From Amblyornis subalaris (Eukaryota > Chordata > Aves > Passeriformes > Ptilonorhynchidae): 64,000 nucleotides of DNA. A program made the position numbers and the translations under genes. The first letter of the stretch is position 1. Every line of letters begins with the position of its first letter. A model generated the notes under the pieces. It was not told the origin of the DNA, ran no database searches, and saw nothing but the letters and a program-made list of their open reading frames with translations. Of the stretch, positions 38,601 to 49,556 are shown piece after piece. Where the stretch lies: contig JACAXG010000007.1 of assembly GCA_018881555.1 (NCBI GenBank), positions 4,478,643 to 4,542,642 of the forward strand, given 5' to 3'.

Positions 38601-40795
38601 CAGCACTAACAAGCAATCAGTTCTGTGTTTTCTGGAAGCACAAGGCTTACTTTTTCAGTAGTAGAAATGCTGGATTTTCCCGGAAGGGAGGAAAGTTTAT
38701 TTTGAGGCAAACCCACCTGCCACAACCCCTCTTGGGGCTGCTCAGGTCTGTGCTGGTGAAAGTCTAGTATTTTACTGGCAGGATCACAATTTGTACAAGA
38801 CAAACTAAGAAATTTAATTCTCAAGGAAGTAAAAAGGCACCTTGTGGAATTTTCAGGAGGACATAATTGTGGGATACTTTACGATTGTCACTGGAGTTGC
38901 TGTATATGCCTAAGTACTCTTGGAAAGCCACACAACCATAAATCCCTAGGCATCCAACTACCTGAAAACATTTGGTTCTCAGACCCTAGAGATATTTGAG
39001 AGATTCAAGCAAGCTCAGTGAGCAGCTTAGAAATCAGAGGGGAAAAAAGAAAGGTCACAAACTTTCTTAGCAGGTTACCTTTTTCCCTATCATATTATGG
39101 TACATCCTATTGCACAGCCATTTCTGAAACAGCTTACTATAACTGATGCACAAAAAAAAAAAAATGATTGACTTAGAGGAAACATGCTTTAAAAAATTCA
39201 GGACAAGATATTTAGGCTAATAACATTTCTGAACAGCTTGTTTGGGAGAAATGTACTCGTACACATTTGGCAAGCCTACTATATTGCATCTACATGAAAA
39301 AAAAAGAGCAAGAACAAGCAAAGCGTTACATGATATTAAATAAGATCAGATGTTGTTCTTGAATAATGCATTCAGCTAGACTTGCTCCGATTCAGAACTG
39401 AAAAATAATTATTAACATGCTATATTTAAAATATGAAATATTTAACCAAAGTTAAACAAAAAGGCGTTAGCAATGAAAGACTGATTTCGCAAAGCCGTTG
39501 AAAAGAAAACCATCAGAGAAAATAAACAACAAAGAAAGAAAACAAACCTAAGAAGAACAATTAAGAACACCTCACTGAGAATGCAGGCAGCAAAGCAGAA
39601 ACGTTGTACACCAGATTGAATGTATTTCAGCCTACAGTGTCTACAGACACTTGTTTTGATTTAGGACATTGTTTTTTTTAAATATTGTTCCAGTAAGTAA
39701 TCTCTAGGTTAGACCAGTCCTGAAGCTCAGCTGGGACAACTGTGATTATTCTGTCAGCTAAGGACAACCGAAAATAAGGCCAGTATCAGGAATGAGGACT
39801 GCCATTGATCAGCAGCATGTTGGCATGTCATTCTGGTTACAGTGCAAATCAGGACAGGAAGGACAGAGCACTAAAANAAAGAGAAATATTTCAGTTTTAG
39901 TCTGCCGATAGAGAAGAAAAAGCTTACTTTCTAGGCTTCTGTGTAATTTCCTACTTCATAAATGCTTTTTGCATAGCAAACAATAAATGTGAAATACTAC
40001 CAAAATTCCATTGAAGTTATTTCAACTTTAAGATTAGAGGAATATGCAAATGAAAGACGTTATTTTTCTTTTAAAGCTGAATGTTCCTGAGTAGCCAGCC
40101 ATGAGGAAGTATCTCTTAACATTATCAGTCATATAGAAAACCCTGACGTGCCAGACTGTCTTCTATTCATCACAGCCATACAAACTTGAATTTAGCACAG
40201 AGATCTGGGTTTTGGCTCTACTCTCTGCAGGACTGTACATTTTTCCATTCCTAACTATCATTTATTTTATGTAATATAATTGAGATTAATTTCTGACACT
40301 GCCAGAGCCACCTGGTTATATTCCCTTTGGCTGACCTGCGTAGGTCCTGCAGTCACGACAAGTTTAGGGAGCCTTAAAAACAACATGTTTTGAAAGCTTT
40401 GTCTAAGAAAATCCTCTGTAGCTAGCTTTCAAATTAACCTTGAATGTATATTGCAAGGTAGAATCTGTGTATGATCCAAATCTCCAAGCTATTTGTCTTT
40501 TTGATATGGAAAAGAAGAAAGATAATCTTGCTTCTTTGGGGGTAGAAGAAATTAATAATTAATTAATATTTCAGTGATATAAATCAGTTTCTTCATGTAT
40601 TTTCAGATACAAAGTGATTTGCATAGCCCTTTACATTTTTTTAATAGGAAGTTTAGGAAATTCATCACCCTCTTTCTTTAGAAAAATCTGCATTTTGATT
40701 ACCTCTTACAAAGAGTTCTTTGTAAATCAATGCACATATCTGTCAGGTTACTCAGTGTCCCATTGTGTCCTATTCAGTGGTTTTCCAGAGAGACT
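32698..40795. other. unique AT-rich non-coding DNA
   Basis: No recognised gene or interspersed repeat. A somewhat GC-richer part lies at 36240-36560, of unknown nature. An 8-bp hairpin sits at 35733-35755 and an imperfect direct repeat beginning gagtacaatat at about 35726 and 35775. T-rich runs lie at 36041-36050 and 36957-36978. The open frames are short and unsupported. Confidence 0.55.
35733..35755. repeat. 8-bp hairpin in AT-rich direct repeat
   Basis: The arm atatccta (35733-35740) pairs exactly with taggatat (35748-35755) over a 7-nt loop. The left half starts with gagtacaatat, which recurs about 50 bp downstream. This is local slippage or inversion in AT-rich DNA. Confidence 0.75.
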
Positions 40796-40835
40796 ATGGT
40801 GATCTCCACCTGCAACCTGAAGGATTCTGTGATTC
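40796..40835 (+). mobile_element. possible CR1 3' tail remnant
   Basis: The segment ggtgatctccacctgcaacc followed by tgaaggattctgtgattc resembles the last 40 bp of many CR1 copies (a gatgatctcc block, then the attctgtg repeats). Only the tail is visible, and the upstream sequence is too diverged to assign. It could be chance similarity. Confidence 0.4.
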
Positions 40836-42690
40836 AGCCATTGTGCTGATTCAGCCCCAGTACTGAGCTGAATGCAGGTGTATTGCAGGACTGGCAGATT
40901 TGAATTGGAGCCAAGAAAGGTCAGAGTTCACATTGATTGAGCTAACTGATGCTTGCCCTGTTTTAAGCAAGTGAAAACTTTGGATCCTCTACTGTTTCAA
41001 CACAAACTGTTCATCATAAATCAGAAAATACTTGAGATGCAGCTGGCAAAAGGCCAGCATTCAAACTTCAGTGTTCCGAGTTTAACGGTACATTAATAAC
41101 CATTTTTCTCTTTTGCATCAAAAAACAGTTAATTTGACAAACCCAAACCTTTAACATATGAGCCCTACCATGTTTTAAATTCTGACAGTGTTCTTGCTTA
41201 TATTTTTGGTTACACTGTGAGATTTAGGCTTTTAAAATACGGTGATCAATATGTTTTTCTCCTAACATCATTTACTTACCTATCTTCATGTTGTTTGAGG
41301 CCAACCTATTAATACTGAAATGTTTCTTTTCTAATCCATGAATTCAGAACTGTAATCACAGTGTGTTGTTTCCTTTCTCCCTTTTTCTGTAGCTGCTTTT
41401 CTTTGGTTTGACTCCCTTGCTGCTGCTGCTGTGCTGGAGAGAGGGATTTAAAGTGACAGATAACACAGCACTCCAATCAATTGTTTCTGCTGTGTGCATA
41501 CTTTGTGCCATGTTTCAGACATGCTCTTGTTTTTTTTTTTTTCCTCTTAAGTGGCTCAAACTCCTTTTAATTCTTAAGAAAAAACATTAGGCATAACGTT
41601 TTTTTAACCATGATATGTTATGATGTCTTCTTCAAATTGTGTTCCTTTCTTGTGTAGATAGATACCGGAGTGTTGGGAGCAATTAACATAACTCAGAGAA
41701 CTAATTTCCGTTGGTTCTTTAACTCTGTATTTATGGCTTTCAAAAGAGTGGATCTGTACTCGAAGGATTAGTACAGTCTATAAATTTTAGTTGTCTGACT
41801 TTCTTCCTTTTTTTTAAGGAATTAAGATAAGAAAAATTCATTGGTGCCTGAAAATCACATTAAAAAAGGCAACACACTTTGTAAAAATAAGGGGTTTTTT
41901 CTCTTTTTTTTTCCTTCTAAATCCCTGCCTCCCCAAAAAAAAACGGTTGTAACTTGTGCTGCAGGAATACTCAACTATCTCCTTTGCAGCTGAGTTGGTC
42001 ACACACCCTTCTACTTCTCTTTCTGAATTTTTTGAGCCAGACTTGCATGACTCAGAACCAGGTGATTCCCCTATCTGCAGCATGACCTGTTGTACTGCCA
42101 TTGATCTGGGGGATGATTCAGTTCTGGACAAAAAAGGATTTTTTCCCCAAACAGCTTTTGCCAACATGACATGGTCTCTGAGCCACTTGTCTACTGGAAC
42201 CACCACACCACACCCTCCCTCACAGGGGNTGCTCCACCACCACCACCACCTATTTTGAAGTGCTTGGCCCACATTCTTCATGAGGGAGACGATTTTAAAG
42301 TGGATTACTGAGTCATTTTTTGTGCTTCTCTGCTACAGGATTCCTGGGCTCAGGATCTTGATGAGCCTTTGAAAGCAAATGTAGCCTGTGTGAATAGGAA
42401 GCATAGGGGACATGTGGTCTGTTTAAACACAAAAGGGGTGAAATTGGAATAAAAGTCATCAGCATGCATATGTTTGTTTTGGAAACTTCTGGTCGAGCGC
42501 TGAAATACTCTGAGCAATTGTCAAAAATATTCATTATTGTCTGCAGAAGATGCTATACATACTCTATCACCAGATTTTCCACTTTGTTGTGAGGAGGGGA
42601 AACAACCAATCCACTGCCACTGGAGGAAGGTGTGGTAAAACCACACAAGGATTTCTGCCAGCAGTTGTGTGGCCCAGCAAGAATCAATTA
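40836..42690. other. unique non-coding DNA
   Basis: Between 41838 and 42281 both strands carry long open frames (147 codons minus, 100 plus), but neither resembles a known family and the frames shadow each other. A small (CCA)n repeat at 42234-42250 accounts for the His and Trp runs at their ends. Confidence 0.5.
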
Positions 42691-42795
42691 GTTGTGGTTT
42701 GGGTTTTTTTGTTTTGTTTTTTTGTTGTTGTTGTTNTTTTCGTGTTTGTTTGTAGGGGGTTTTGNTTTGGTTTGGTTTTAAGTTTGTTTTTTTCA
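42691..42795. repeat. T/G-rich low-complexity tract
   Basis: The plus strand is almost entirely T and G (gtttgggttttttt, ttgttgttgttg, ggtttggttttaag), with two Ns. It is strand-asymmetric low-complexity DNA. Open frames across it, for example the Val/Phe-rich plus frame at 42550-42909, are artefacts. Confidence 0.85.
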
Positions 42796-45700
42796 CTCTC
42801 ACAGTTTCGTGGCTGGTTGGAGAGCAAAATAGGAAAGGTATGCAAGATTTCAGTTCTTATTGCGGTAATAATTTCAAACCCTGTGATGCAAACTAAGTAT
42901 TTAAAATAATGTTAGGACATGAAGAAGAGGGGAAAAGAGGACTGTTTAAAGGAATTAATTTGTCCTAATTGCAACCCAGTTTTATAGGGGATAGAATGTG
43001 CTGTGTATTAATGCCATCTTTGTCCTTCCTGTGGAGTACACGGCATGATTTCTGTGTATGAAATAGAGTCNATTTTGTCTTGCAGACTCTGTATCCAGGC
43101 TCAGAATGGTAAACCAAACAAATGCTTTATAAGGTCCTGTATTTTAAGTAGAGAGTAAAGGAAAATATTTGCTGTGCCTGTAGGACTTGCTATCTGTCTC
43201 TCCTGTTGACAGTGTGGCACTTTGTGTAGATGGATACCTGTGCACTGGAGCCATGAGCTAAATGAATTTGTGAATGGTATCAGTTGACCCGAAACTACAG
43301 TTTTACTGAGTAAACTTTTTTTGGGAAAAAGGTTGTCATAATCTCTGTAGAAATATGGCTGTGAAAGACCCAGGCAGCTAGAGCTTCCATGCCTGCTGTT
43401 TCCTTTGGAATTTCTCTTGTTATAAATTGCCATAAAACAGGGATGAAAGGACGAGTGTTGGGGGTATTTTTTATTTATCCTAGTAGAAGAATTAATTCGT
43501 GCCAATTTGTGAGATTTGGGACTAAGTTTATGTTACAGATTGTTGAGTGTCTGCAGAACCCAGTGGGCTTCAGCAAATCACTCTGCAGGGGAACAGCTAT
43601 CTGCCTTTGCTGGACCTTAAATCTAGGCGCTCTTCTTGGGATGCTGCTGTTGTCTCTGAGGGTGAATCGCTTCCTTCCCCCACCTTAATTTTTCTCTTCG
43701 TGGATCTGAAGAGGGATCCTGTAGAGATCAGGAATGATCTCCTATGTGATGCCAGAAATATAAAACCTGGGGAGGGATTGAAGAGGTGAGATTCAGACGC
43801 AGTCCTTATTGCAGACACTGTAGGAAACCACTGTTTCCTTCTTTCTTTGTGTCCCACAGTATCTCCCTAAAGTATTTACGTACTTCTTGCATAGGACTGT
43901 TTACACAGGAGGACCATACCAGTTGCATGTACTGTCATGACAAGACACCTATAAATTCAGGCTAATTTTGACTTGTGCAGTCACTTCAAGCAGCAAAAAA
44001 CTACCTGGGGTAATCTGCACCTAGCTTGAGACACTTTTATTTTATTACACAGCTACACATACATCTTATACAGCTTAAGTAAGTTTTGGGTTTAAAAACA
44101 TCTCTAGGGAGAGAGAAAGCCCATTATTTATTATTATTGCCCTTGCAATCCTGTCCTTGCTAGATTCCTTCTGAACTTGCAAACTCTCTAACGTGTCAGG
44201 TAAAACAAACCACAAATGAAGAAAGGTTAGAATGTAAAATCCCCAGGTCTGTGTTAAAGTGCTATTTTATCTACTACTAAAATTGTACGTTGCAAAGGTG
44301 AAGAGAACCATTAGAGAACAGGTGCCCTGAATGAGAAAAGATTTCAGACCCTGGACCTAGAAGCCTCCTTGTTGATTTATTTGAGAAAACTACAGTATTT
44401 AGTACTTGATTCAGAGCAAAAATGGAGTTTCTCCACTCTTCATCTTCAAGTAAAGACGAATGAGCTTTCCTAACAGACCTTGCCCTGCCAATAGGAATAA
44501 ATGACTGTGATTTCTGAACGCTCTCAAGGAGACCTGGAGACTCAATATGCAAAATCTCTCATTCTATCATTGAAAGTGCAGCCTTGGATTATTACTGACA
44601 GCCAAGATGCAGTTAAAGTAAAGGTCATGCAGACTATTGACAATAATAAATTCTAAGATTTGCTATCTTTTTGCTGAGGCCTGCATTAGGCTATGCATCA
44701 AAGACCTGTATGAGAAAAAAAAATGTGGTTTGCCCTTACCCAGTAAAAAAATGCCGTGTACATTTTTCAAGCTTGCTTTTTGAAGGAGCTAGAATAGACC
44801 TCTTGTATTTCATATGCTTGTATTTCATATTGTCTTTTAAACTAACACACTGGGAGACCTGCCCACCAAACAGTCAGTTTACTCCTCTGTGCCCACCTGT
44901 AATATATAATTGAAGTTGCATAAAATCATCTCTTGCTAGTGGGTGTAGCATGACAGCATGTTTGAATAAAGGCTGAGTGTAAACACTANCAAGTTATTTC
45001 AGTTTTTGGTGTGTCAGCCTAAGGTAAAGAAAAAAATCTTTAATATTACAGGTTAAGTAATTTCCTGTTTCTAAATGGGAAACAATTATGTATTGCTTCA
45101 AAACTCAGGGCACAGAGTAGTTTTTCTTTGCAACCTCTTCATGAAAAATGGGTTAAAAAAAAAAGGTACAGAAAGAACAAAGCCAGTAGCTAAGAAATAG
45201 AGCTGCTCAAGGTTTCAGTTATTGATGCTTAAATGCAGGGAAGAGCAACTCTCTGAAATTAAGTAAGACTTGATAAATGACTTATAATTTTAGCAATGAA
45301 ATTAATATATGAAACTTTGCTTTTTATTTTTTAACTTTTGACATGGAAGCACCATTTAAGTCTCTTTCTTTGAATATAATGAATGAATTTGGTTCTTATA
45401 CAGAACAGATTGAGAACCCTGGATATTCATTGCAGTTCTAAGATTTATTCGGAGAGCAGATAGTCCATAGGGATCTACAGTATAACTTGCTATATTTAGA
45501 ACTATAGCCTAACCCTGATATGGGGAAAAATAACCTTTAGAATGAGAGAGAGCAGAAGCTCTTGAACCTTTGTGCTAAGGCTAACAAAACCTGTGCACAT
45601 TAAGTGCCAAATGTTGTGGGCGTTTTTGCTACAGGAGCATTTGCCCAGTGGAGACTGGACAAGCACCACCAAGTAACAGAGTTTTCAGCTGATGGCAACA

Positions 45701-47962
45701 ACTTGCAACCACCAGCAACTCAGATTGTTGAACTGGCAATGAAAGATGCCGTTTTCTATTATCAGTCCCNTGGGTTATCCCCCATATGCAGTTTGAGAAA
45801 AGCAAGATTTGCATAGTATGCGTATCAGCTTTTAAAGTACAGCTGAAGCGTCTGAATTTGCTTATGGAAGTGCCACAAAGATTCTTGATGGTTGTATTTA
45901 ATTGTAGCTGGAATGGAGAAAGCAGTAGGAAAGGAAGGGTATTTTAAAATCTATTACTCCTATATCAACTATGAAGTAAACAAACACGTAATTAAATACT
46001 GCTTCAAGCACACAGAAAGTAAGAATGCATAAGGGACTTTCTATCTCACACATACTTAACTTTCTTTATTACATTTGATTGTTGAGGCCCCCCCCGAATG
46101 CTTCAATTACACCGGCATTTGTTATTAAATAAGTGAAACTCAAAAGCACATACAATTTCAAAATATTTTGCATTAAAAACATATAAAATTTTTATTAGGC
46201 TATCTATTACAACTATAAAATCATTATATTAGAAACTTGTATCATTTTAATAGTCCATACAAGAGAAATGTATTTTTAATTGAATTTCTTTAAATTAAGC
46301 TTCTAAATTATCCAATTACCACTCAGTTCAATGGAAATCGGTTAGTCCTGAGACAGGATTTTGGCTTGTAGATACTATATATATATATATACATATATAT
46401 ATAAAAACTTCAGGATATTTTCAAGTGTTTAAACTATTCCAGTGTTATTTCAGCTATTACACCTTCCTTACCTCATCAGGTANCTAGTGCCACTGCTGTG
46501 CTTTCTGTCACCTAAAGCAGACGGAGTGTGCACAGTGAACACTTCACAAACTGGCATGGAAATACTGAACTCCTACTATCAGGCCTAATTTTTCCATCTG
46601 CATGATCTGTTGACCTAGTATGTGTTAAATGAAAACAAAACCGTAATAATTTAGTTTTCAAGTTCTTTTAACTTCTAGACTAGCAAGCGAGTTACGGCCT
46701 GATATATCTGAAAGACTCCTAATATTTGGCGTATAAAGTTTGGTTTGGAAATTGCTAAAAAACTATGATGCATTACTAAGTGATCCCGAATTGAAATGTA
46801 AAACTTCAGGAAAGATGACATCTGCATTACAACGGGCTGCAAAAGGAAGGTCCACCTGCCTGGGCAGTATTGGGCAGTCAGGGCGTNCCTGTCCCCAGGC
46901 TGTGTGCGTATGTGTGAGTGAGTGCAGGAGCCAGTGTGGGGATGTGATCACATGCTTTGCTGTAAAATCTTCATTGCTAAGAACCTGTGGTTTCTAATGC
47001 CGGTACAAGTTGGGTCAGCATGGCAATAACACATTTACTGTGCCCCATTGTGTTTGTTTACGCCACATTTTCTTTAGATTATCCCTTTTTGTCAACCTAT
47101 TGCTAGTATTGCCCCTTTGAAATGAGTGGTTCCTAGGGTAACAGAGATGACATTTTTCAATGTAGTGAGTTCTGCAAGTGCAGTAGTAGGCCAGTTTCTA
47201 CATGTTGAACCAACACCATGTCATTTGGATCCACAAGTGAATGAGTTTACTTCATTTTCCTTTTGACCAGCTCTCAAACAGGGTAAGTCTTAAGCAGGTG
47301 AGCTGAGGTCCTATGCACAAACTGTCTTAACCACTGTATCAGATTATAAAAGCAAAAACCTAATTCCCCCCCAAAAGATCACAGAAATAAATTTCTGTCA
47401 CCAAAATCCCCAAGGGAACTGTAGTGAGCTTGTATCCCTTCAGAGCTCTCTGCCTTTAATAAATTATACAACTTGACTTATCATGTTATCATCCAGCTCT
47501 TAAATAAATGGTCATGTGTGTGCCCANAGGTAGGCCATTAGTGTACAAAAAGTCATTTTATGCTGCCCATTATTGCAACAGTACATCATGNCAACCCGAA
47601 GGATTGATGGCTAGCTGTGCTGGTCCTTGTCTCCCCTCTGCTGCTGCAGCAGGACTGGGAGGTGGCTCAGGATGGTGTGGTTGCTACACGGCCCTGCAAC
47701 GGCTATCTCAACACATTATTGCTTTTTTCGGGCAATTAGGTTTAGGGAACAATGTGCACTCAAAGTGGTGTGCGCTGGAACTGCGTCTTGGAGCTGTCTT
47801 TCATCTTATTTAATAGGTCTTTTTATTCTCAATGTACCAGGGAGGCCTGTCAGCTGACCTGTGCTTTGAACCTTACCAAGTGAGTTCACAAAGTTCGGAT
47901 ATATTGGAGGCTTTGAGTCTAAACATAATGGTTTTATTTCANTTCCGGGATTTGCCTCCAGC
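42796..47962. other. unique AT-rich DNA with one weak exon candidate
   Basis: Mostly featureless. At 43557-43785 a 229-bp stretch is preceded by a weak cag acceptor, closed by a good donor gaagag|gtgaga and open in one plus frame. Two other overlapping frames are open as well and no family is recognised. A run of eight Cs lies near 46087-46094 and a TA microsatellite at 46376-46403. Confidence 0.5.
46376..46403. repeat. (TA)n microsatellite
   Basis: Alternating T and A over 28 bp with a single C interruption. Simple sequence repeat. Confidence 0.95.
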
Positions 47963-48015
47963 GGGGGGCCTGGGGGGTGGGTGAGGAGGAGGGNTTTTTT
48001 TTTGTGTGTGTGTGT
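47963..48015 (+). repeat. G-rich run (G-quadruplex candidate) then T/GT repeat
   Basis: The plus strand has G runs at 47963-47968 (6), 47972-47977 (6), 47979-47981 (3) and 47991-47993 (3), separated by 3, 1 and 9 bases. This is a plausible four-run G-quadruplex with one long loop. It is followed by an N, nine Ts and a short (GT)n. The N adjacent to the run suggests sequencing difficulty there. Confidence 0.7.
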
Positions 48016-48180
48016 ATTTTGTTTTTCTTTCAATTTAATTTTTTTGCCTTTAAGCCAATTACTCAGTGCCCTAAAATGCCCAGCATGATTCATGTGGGAG
48101 TTGATTGAAGTGTGACCGTGAGTATGATACTCTGATTAGAAATCTCTGTGAATTCCAAGTGAATCACAATAACATTTCTG
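48016..48180. other. short unique stretch
   Basis: T-rich at first, then ordinary non-coding sequence. Nothing recognisable. Confidence 0.5.
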
Positions 48181-48322
48181 GTGGAGGTTTTTTTTATTTG
48201 TTTTGGGGTTTTTTTGTTTGTTTTGGNTTTTTTGTTTGTTTGGTTGTTGTTGTTTCTTTCTGGTTTTTTTGGTTGTTCTGGGGGATTGGTTTTTTGTTTG
48301 CTTGTTTTGTCTTATTTTTGTT
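48181..48322. repeat. T/G-rich low-complexity tract
   Basis: About 140 bp in which the plus strand is almost wholly T and G (tttgttttgggg, gtttgtttggttgttgttg). It generates the 163-codon plus-strand frame at 48105-48596, whose centre is Phe/Val/Trp/Leu-rich low complexity and not a membrane protein. Confidence 0.9.
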
Positions 48323-48825
48323 GAAGTTTATTACATTGACTGCACTTTTAGGCAGGTTATATCGTTTTTGTATCATTAAGGATAAATTGCTGCTATTTCC
48401 TCCCGTATTAGTCTACCACAACTATGTATTTCTTTTTTTTATGTACAAGATGCATGATAGAAACTCACTTGTAGCACTTGCTACGTCTTCAATATTATGT
48501 GGCTCTTCTAAGCATGAATACAAGCCTTGCTTCCTTGTGTTTCTTACATACACTCCAGGCACCTCCCTTCTGGAACATTGTGCCTGTTCTTGTTAAGAGG
48601 GGCTTTAGATTTGTTTATGTAGGAATCCAGAAGCATTAGTGTTAATTTGCAGTCCATGATCAAACATACTGAGTGTGACATTTTCAATGATGTAGCTTTT
48701 TGTGTGTATCTGAGTTTTTCAGAGTAGTTCTGCTGTGGCAAGAAAGCTGCCAATTTCGTCCTGCCAGAGGTTCCAATATCTCTGTACCTGCAGTCTGCTG
48801 TATGAATTCTTTATTTTACTTGTGA

Positions 48826-49556
48826 ATGCTCTCCTGGTACCCAGAAGGGCAGCCTTGGCAAGCAGATCAGGATTTTCTCAGAGTGAGGNATCTAGTGATG
48901 CATCAACAACTCCCAGCCACCCCAGCGCTTAACTCTCTGTGTGCAAACCTTCCTTATGTTGACACACATAAAAAGGTGCAGAAAAACAGAGTGCAAGTGC
49001 AGGGGCTTATGATACCTTCGGAACAGCTTAAGACCTGTGTAAACTTCTCCAATATACTGCTCAGGGATCCAGTATCATGTTTGTTATGTGCACCCTGGGA
49101 AAAAGGCAAACAGATGTCCACCTGTGTAAACCAGAATCCAGCAGTGAGTTGTGCCCTGCTCCGAGTTGCCAGGTTTGCCTGTTGGGTTTGTGGTTTGACA
49201 GTTAAAAACTGTCTTGTAGTTGGGCTCGATGATGTGTCATGAAACTAATTACATTTTTTAAATATAGTATACTAACAGATTCGAGTGCCACTTGTGTGGA
49301 GGTGAGTGCTGAAGATCATACATCCACCTGCAGCTTGCTGGGCTTCTGCCAGGGGCTCTTCCTCACGGTCAGACACATAATCAAGATGCTAATGGAGANG
49401 GCATCAGTAACACAATGCGATGATCTTCTGTCTCAGCAGATAGCGAAACTAAAGGCGTCCAAGGAATTCTGTGTCAGATGTCACCGAAGATCACTGAACA
49501 CAGCACTTGTGACATTACCAGTTTTTCGGTTCCATTTTCAGTGTGCTGAATGTTGA
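48826..49556 (+). other. two adjacent long open frames, unrecognised
   Basis: A 138-codon frame (48826-49242) overlaps by 4 bp a 105-codon frame in a different phase (49239-49556). Together they leave about 730 bp with few stops in AT-rich DNA, which is unusual for this window. The second ends with a Cys-rich tail. There is no ATG in a good context, no clear splice pair and no family I recognise. The stretch might be a decayed retroelement or pseudogene with a frameshift near 49240, or chance. Confidence 0.2.

Noticed and set aside
41838..42281. 147-codon minus-strand frame overlapping a 100-codon plus frame
   Set aside because: Both strands are open over the same DNA, an internal N and a CCA repeat are present, and no family is recognised.
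43101..43505. 134-codon minus-strand frame
   Set aside because: No domain, no splice pair, no conservation evidence. Consistent with chance in a window this long.
48105..48596. 163-codon frame, longest in the window, resembling a hydrophobic membrane protein
   Set aside because: Its core is the T/G-rich low-complexity tract at 48181-48322. The ends have no family resemblance or splice context.
49220..49236. gttgggctcgatgat, similar to a CR1 3' segment
   Set aside because: The adjoining CR1 blocks and terminal repeats are missing.
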